DNA from: an uncultured Hyphomicrobiaceae bacterium
GTDB taxonomy: Bacteria > Pseudomonadota > Alphaproteobacteria > Rhizobiales > CAMYJA01
Direction of reading: 5' to 3'
NCBI GenBank assembly: GCA_947258705.1
Contig: CAMYJA010000022.1
Span: 1,825 to 45,987 of the forward strand
Length of the DNA: 44,163 bases
Below the pieces are notes generated by a model. The model ran no database searches. It saw nothing but the letters and a program-made list of their open reading frames with translations, and had not been told where the DNA came from. The position numbers and the translations under genes are program-made. Of the stretch, positions 42,411 through 44,163 are shown piece by piece. Each line of letters starts with the position of its first letter. The first letter of the stretch is position 1.

Positions 42411-42989
42411 TCAGACCGGCACCGCCGCCAGCGGAACACCGATAAGCAGCCCGTGTCCGCCTCCGATCACGATATAGGCGTAAATTGCCAGACCGGCGGT
42501 CAGCGCAATCCAGTCATTGCGCTGCGGGCCGGAAATCACCGGGCGTCCCAGGGCGGCGTCGCGTTGTTTGAGAGAAACACGGACGTAGATTGCCCAGATG
42601 AGAAAACCGCCAAAGAGTATGGAGGACGCCAGATCGCCATTGGAGATCAAATGGGCAAAAGCCCATATTTTCACGCCGAGCAGCATCGGATGCGGAAATT
42701 TCGTCTTCAGCTGTCCGGGCAGATAGGCCTCGATCATGAGCGGAAACACCGGCAGCATGAACATCATCGTCACATGCCGCATCCAATAGGGCGGATGCCA
42801 TATTTCGATATCCGGCGCCCGCGCGTAACCGATGACGATCAGGATCAGCCCCGCCAGCGAAACGATGGAAAAAAGGGCCTTGTACGGACCCTCGCCATAT
42901 TGTCCGATAATCCGTGTGCGCCAGGTCGCCTGGCTTGGTAAAAAATGTGCGAGAAAGAAAAGTCCCATGCCGCCGATGAGATATTCCAT
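42411..42989 (-). CDS. NnrU family membrane protein
   Basis: The product has 192 residues from ATG 42989 and several membrane helices: YLIGGMGLFFLAHFLPS, ALFSIVSLAGLILIVIGYA, HVTMMFMLPVFPLMIEAY, LLGVKIWAFAHLISNGDLAS and SILFGGFLIWAIYVRVS. The NnrU domain is found in proteins near denitrification genes and in carotenoid isomerase relatives, but its role is poorly defined. WHPPYWMRHVTMMFMLPVFP and KFPHPMLLGVKIWAFAHLI are conserved family text. The frame runs back to 43088 without membrane-like sequence. It is separated from panB by 171 bp. Confidence 0.85.
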   Translation of the reverse strand: MEYLIGGMGLFFLAHFLPSQATWRTRIIGQYGEGPYKALFSIVSLAGLILIVIGYARAPDIEIWHPPYWMRHVTMMFMLPVFPLMIEAYLPGQLKTKFPHPMLLGVKIWAFAHLISNGDLASSILFGGFLIWAIYVRVSLKQRDAALGRPVISGPQRNDWIALTAGLAIYAYIVIGGGHGLLIGVPLAAVPV

Positions 42990-43127
42990 GCCAGCCCCTG
43001 CTTGATCCGTTATCTCAATGCATTCCCCGAAATGTGCCGCCACCGGTCTGCAACAATCAGCGTCCTGATTTGACGCCAACCGGCTCAAGGGCCATCATGA
43101 CATTTAATCCGGATTTTGGAAGCATAA

Positions 43128-43478
43128 ATGACGTTTGATGCAAAACTGGCCGAGACCCGGCTGAAAGCGCGGCGGGCCGAAATCGAACATTTGCGCGAGA
43201 TATCGACCGAGGCGCGCAAGACGGTCGCCCTCGATCAGCAATCGGTCGGGCGGTTGTCGCGCATGGATGCGCTCCAGGGCCAGGCCATGGCCCAGGCGAC
43301 AGAGCGCAAGCGCCTGGCCGAGCTGCAGCGGATTGAGCGTGCACTGAAGGCCCTCGATACGGGCGAGTACGGCCTATGCGTCACCTGCGGCGAGGAAATC
43401 GGCGACAAACGCCTCGAACTCGATCCGTCGGCGCTCGTTTGTATGAACTGCATGAAGGGTGGAAAACGCTCGGCATAA
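43128..43478 (+). CDS. DksA/TraR family zinc-finger protein
   Basis: The 116-residue product has an N-terminal helical coiled coil (residues 1-75) and a C4 zinc finger with Cys84, Cys87, Cys105 and Cys108 (CVTC, CMNC), as in DksA and TraR. Those proteins bind the RNA polymerase secondary channel; this short form lacks the longer DksA coiled coil, so it is a TraR/DksA-like accessory regulator rather than DksA itself. GEYGLCVTCGEEIGDKRLEL is the typical finger sequence. GGAAG precedes the ATG at good spacing. It diverges from the NnrU gene across 138 bp. Confidence 0.88.
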   Translation: MTFDAKLAETRLKARRAEIEHLREISTEARKTVALDQQSVGRLSRMDALQGQAMAQATERKRLAELQRIERALKALDTGEYGLCVTCGEEIGDKRLELDPSALVCMNCMKGGKRSA

Positions 43479-43619
43479 GAAGAACGCCGCGATCAACATA
43501 TCGCATGGCTTTGTGGCGGGCACCGGCGGAACGATGCCGGCCTGCTCCGCCGAGTTCCCACGTAGTGGTAAAGCCGATTGTTCTTGCCGTCATTTTTCAT
43601 CCCTCCCTAGCCGATTAGC
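43479..43619. other. short gap after the DksA-like gene
   Basis: Nothing convincing is seen in these 141 bases. At 43613-43628 a TTAGCCTAGGTCAC sequence partly resembles the FNR-like palindromes elsewhere in the window but has two mismatches to the consensus. GC content drops sharply after this point. Confidence 0.3.
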
Positions 43620-43868
43620 CTAGGTCACGCTGCAGCCAATTTGCAAAATTATTAGTATAAGTGGAAACAAGGTAAGCCACATTGACGCCAACCTTAAGGT
43701 CTTTGACTTGCAGTCAGAAAACCATATAAACAATCCTGGTTTTAGCTTTTTATTTTCTGTGTAATAGCAATACCTCAAAATCAAAACGGAAAGTATTATT
43801 GATGAGAATACTAAGTACACAGAATATTTTTCAAAAATAATGCTGTATTGAATGCAAGCTTTAGTCAT
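43620..43868 (-). CDS. small AT-rich hypothetical membrane protein
   Basis: The 82-residue frame has two hydrophobic segments, VYLVFSSIILSVLILRYCYY (about residues 17-36) and LTLFPLILIILQIGCSV (about 65-81), with a basic/aromatic middle. I do not recognise it. AAGGA lies about nine bases before the ATG, which makes translation plausible. Codon use is A/T-rich, unlike all genes to the left, which suggests acquisition from elsewhere or a rapidly evolving locus. It follows a 52-codon frame on the same strand, and both may form a small operon. It could be a chance frame. Confidence 0.35.
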   Translation of the reverse strand: MTKACIQYSIIFEKYSVYLVFSSIILSVLILRYCYYTENKKLKPGLFIWFSDCKSKTLRLASMWLTLFPLILIILQIGCSVT

Positions 43869-43925
43869 GGTTTACATTCCTTAGGATACGTAGTTGTGTC
43901 GCCTGAAACACCGCTCTTCAAAACG

Positions 43926-44084
43926 TCACCCCTTTACAAACCGTATCTGAAACGCGCCGGCATTTTCGTTGAGGCTGGCATCGATGGCGCCACCCAGGGG
44001 ACCGAGCAGCGCGCCGGGGCCAAAGCTAGCCGATCTTGGTGCCACTTCAACAGAAGTCGTGACACCAGTTGTTCGAGCTACCAT
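43926..44084 (-). CDS. 52-residue hypothetical protein
   Basis: A minus-strand frame encodes a 52-residue product starting VARTTGVTTSVEVAPRS, then GPGALLGPLGGAIDASLNEN, ending AFQIRFVKG. An AGG sits 10-12 bases before the ATG, giving a plausible ribosome-binding site. The Gly/Leu-rich middle could be a short membrane segment or glycine-zipper-like helix, but no family is recognised. It ends 58 bases before the start of the 82-residue frame, so the two may be co-expressed. Confidence 0.35.
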   Translation of the reverse strand: MVARTTGVTTSVEVAPRSASFGPGALLGPLGGAIDASLNENAGAFQIRFVKG

Positions 44085-44163
44085 GATTTAGTTACCTATT
44101 TGTTCTTTAATTACTAGGGCCGCAAAATAAAGACGAAAAAAAGTGTAAAGATACTGGTCCCAT
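44085..44163. other. right-hand end of the window
   Basis: This is AT-rich sequence with no recognisable feature. It should contain the promoter of the small minus-strand frames if they are real. Confidence 0.3.

Noticed and set aside
43613-43628. TTAGCCTAGGTCAC as a further FNR-like site
   Set aside because: It has two mismatches to the consensus arms and lies downstream of the DksA-like gene, not before a supported promoter.
1-44163. CRISPR array or insertion sequence
   Set aside because: No regularly spaced identical repeats of 25-40 bases and no transposase-like frame were seen; the tandem repeats present are short (9-20 bases) and without spacers.

Overview
The window is chromosomal DNA of a high-GC alphaproteobacterium. 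The gene content and order point there: HdaA beside a PerM-like protein and a CDP-alcohol phosphatidyltransferase, a DUF2066 protein divergent from purMN, der next to bamB and a YfgM-like TPR protein, and BA14K, BcsS and NnrU family members. I would guess a Hyphomicrobiales-like order but cannot assign a genus. No rRNA, tRNA, CRISPR array, transposase or phage gene was recognised.

Layout. (a) 1-4.2 kb: the 5' part of gyrA (minus strand, runs off the left edge), then divergent bioF and bioB. (b) 4.2-15 kb: an accessory, envelope-flavoured stretch with long gaps. It holds a phasin-like protein with a histone-like tail, a BcsS-like outer-membrane protein, a secreted TPR protein, a Tat-exported haloacid-dehalogenase-like protein divergent from a LysR regulator, two tandem small secreted Arg-rich proteins (one a Cys/Trp/Arg octad-repeat protein, one BA14K-like), an orphan ABC substrate-binding protein and an AsmA-like protein. 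(c) 15.3-32.7 kb: core metabolism and information genes: acetoacetyl-CoA synthetase, aspS, rnd, ppx-ppk1, hdaA, an AI-2E/PerM family permease, a CDP-alcohol phosphatidyltransferase resembling mitochondrial cardiolipin synthase, DUF2066, purM-purN, a cytochrome P450 and ndk. (d) 32.8-43.5 kb: an ABC-F ATPase, then a long minus-strand series (nnrU, panB, yfgM-like, bamB, der, holC, methyltransferase, fetA, fetB), ending with a plus-strand DksA/TraR-type zinc-finger gene. (e) 43.6-44.16 kb: an AT-rich tail with two small minus-strand ORFs, unlike the rest in composition.

How the genes connect. ppk1 and ppx (6-bp gap) make and degrade polyphosphate. purM and purN overlap by 4 bp and catalyse two steps of purine synthesis. 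fetB and fetA overlap by 4 bp and form one ABC exporter. BamB, the YfgM-like protein and Der sit together as in other proteobacteria (envelope assembly and ribosome maturation). bioF and bioB supply the first and last steps of biotin ring assembly. Acetoacetyl-CoA synthetase and the phasin-like protein fit a polyhydroxybutyrate-using lifestyle, though they are not adjacent.

The most unusual items are the Cys-every-eight-residues Arg/Trp-rich secreted protein with FNR/FixK-type palindromes upstream, a strong minus-strand terminator with no recognisable gene before it (about 10.9 kb), a reading-frame switch at the end of the phasin-like gene beside four 20-bp tandem repeats, a glutamine at the GyrA Ser83-equivalent position, an apparent missing segment in the PerM-like permease, and the mitochondrial-type cardiolipin-synthase-like gene. 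No complete new defence or mobile system is evident.
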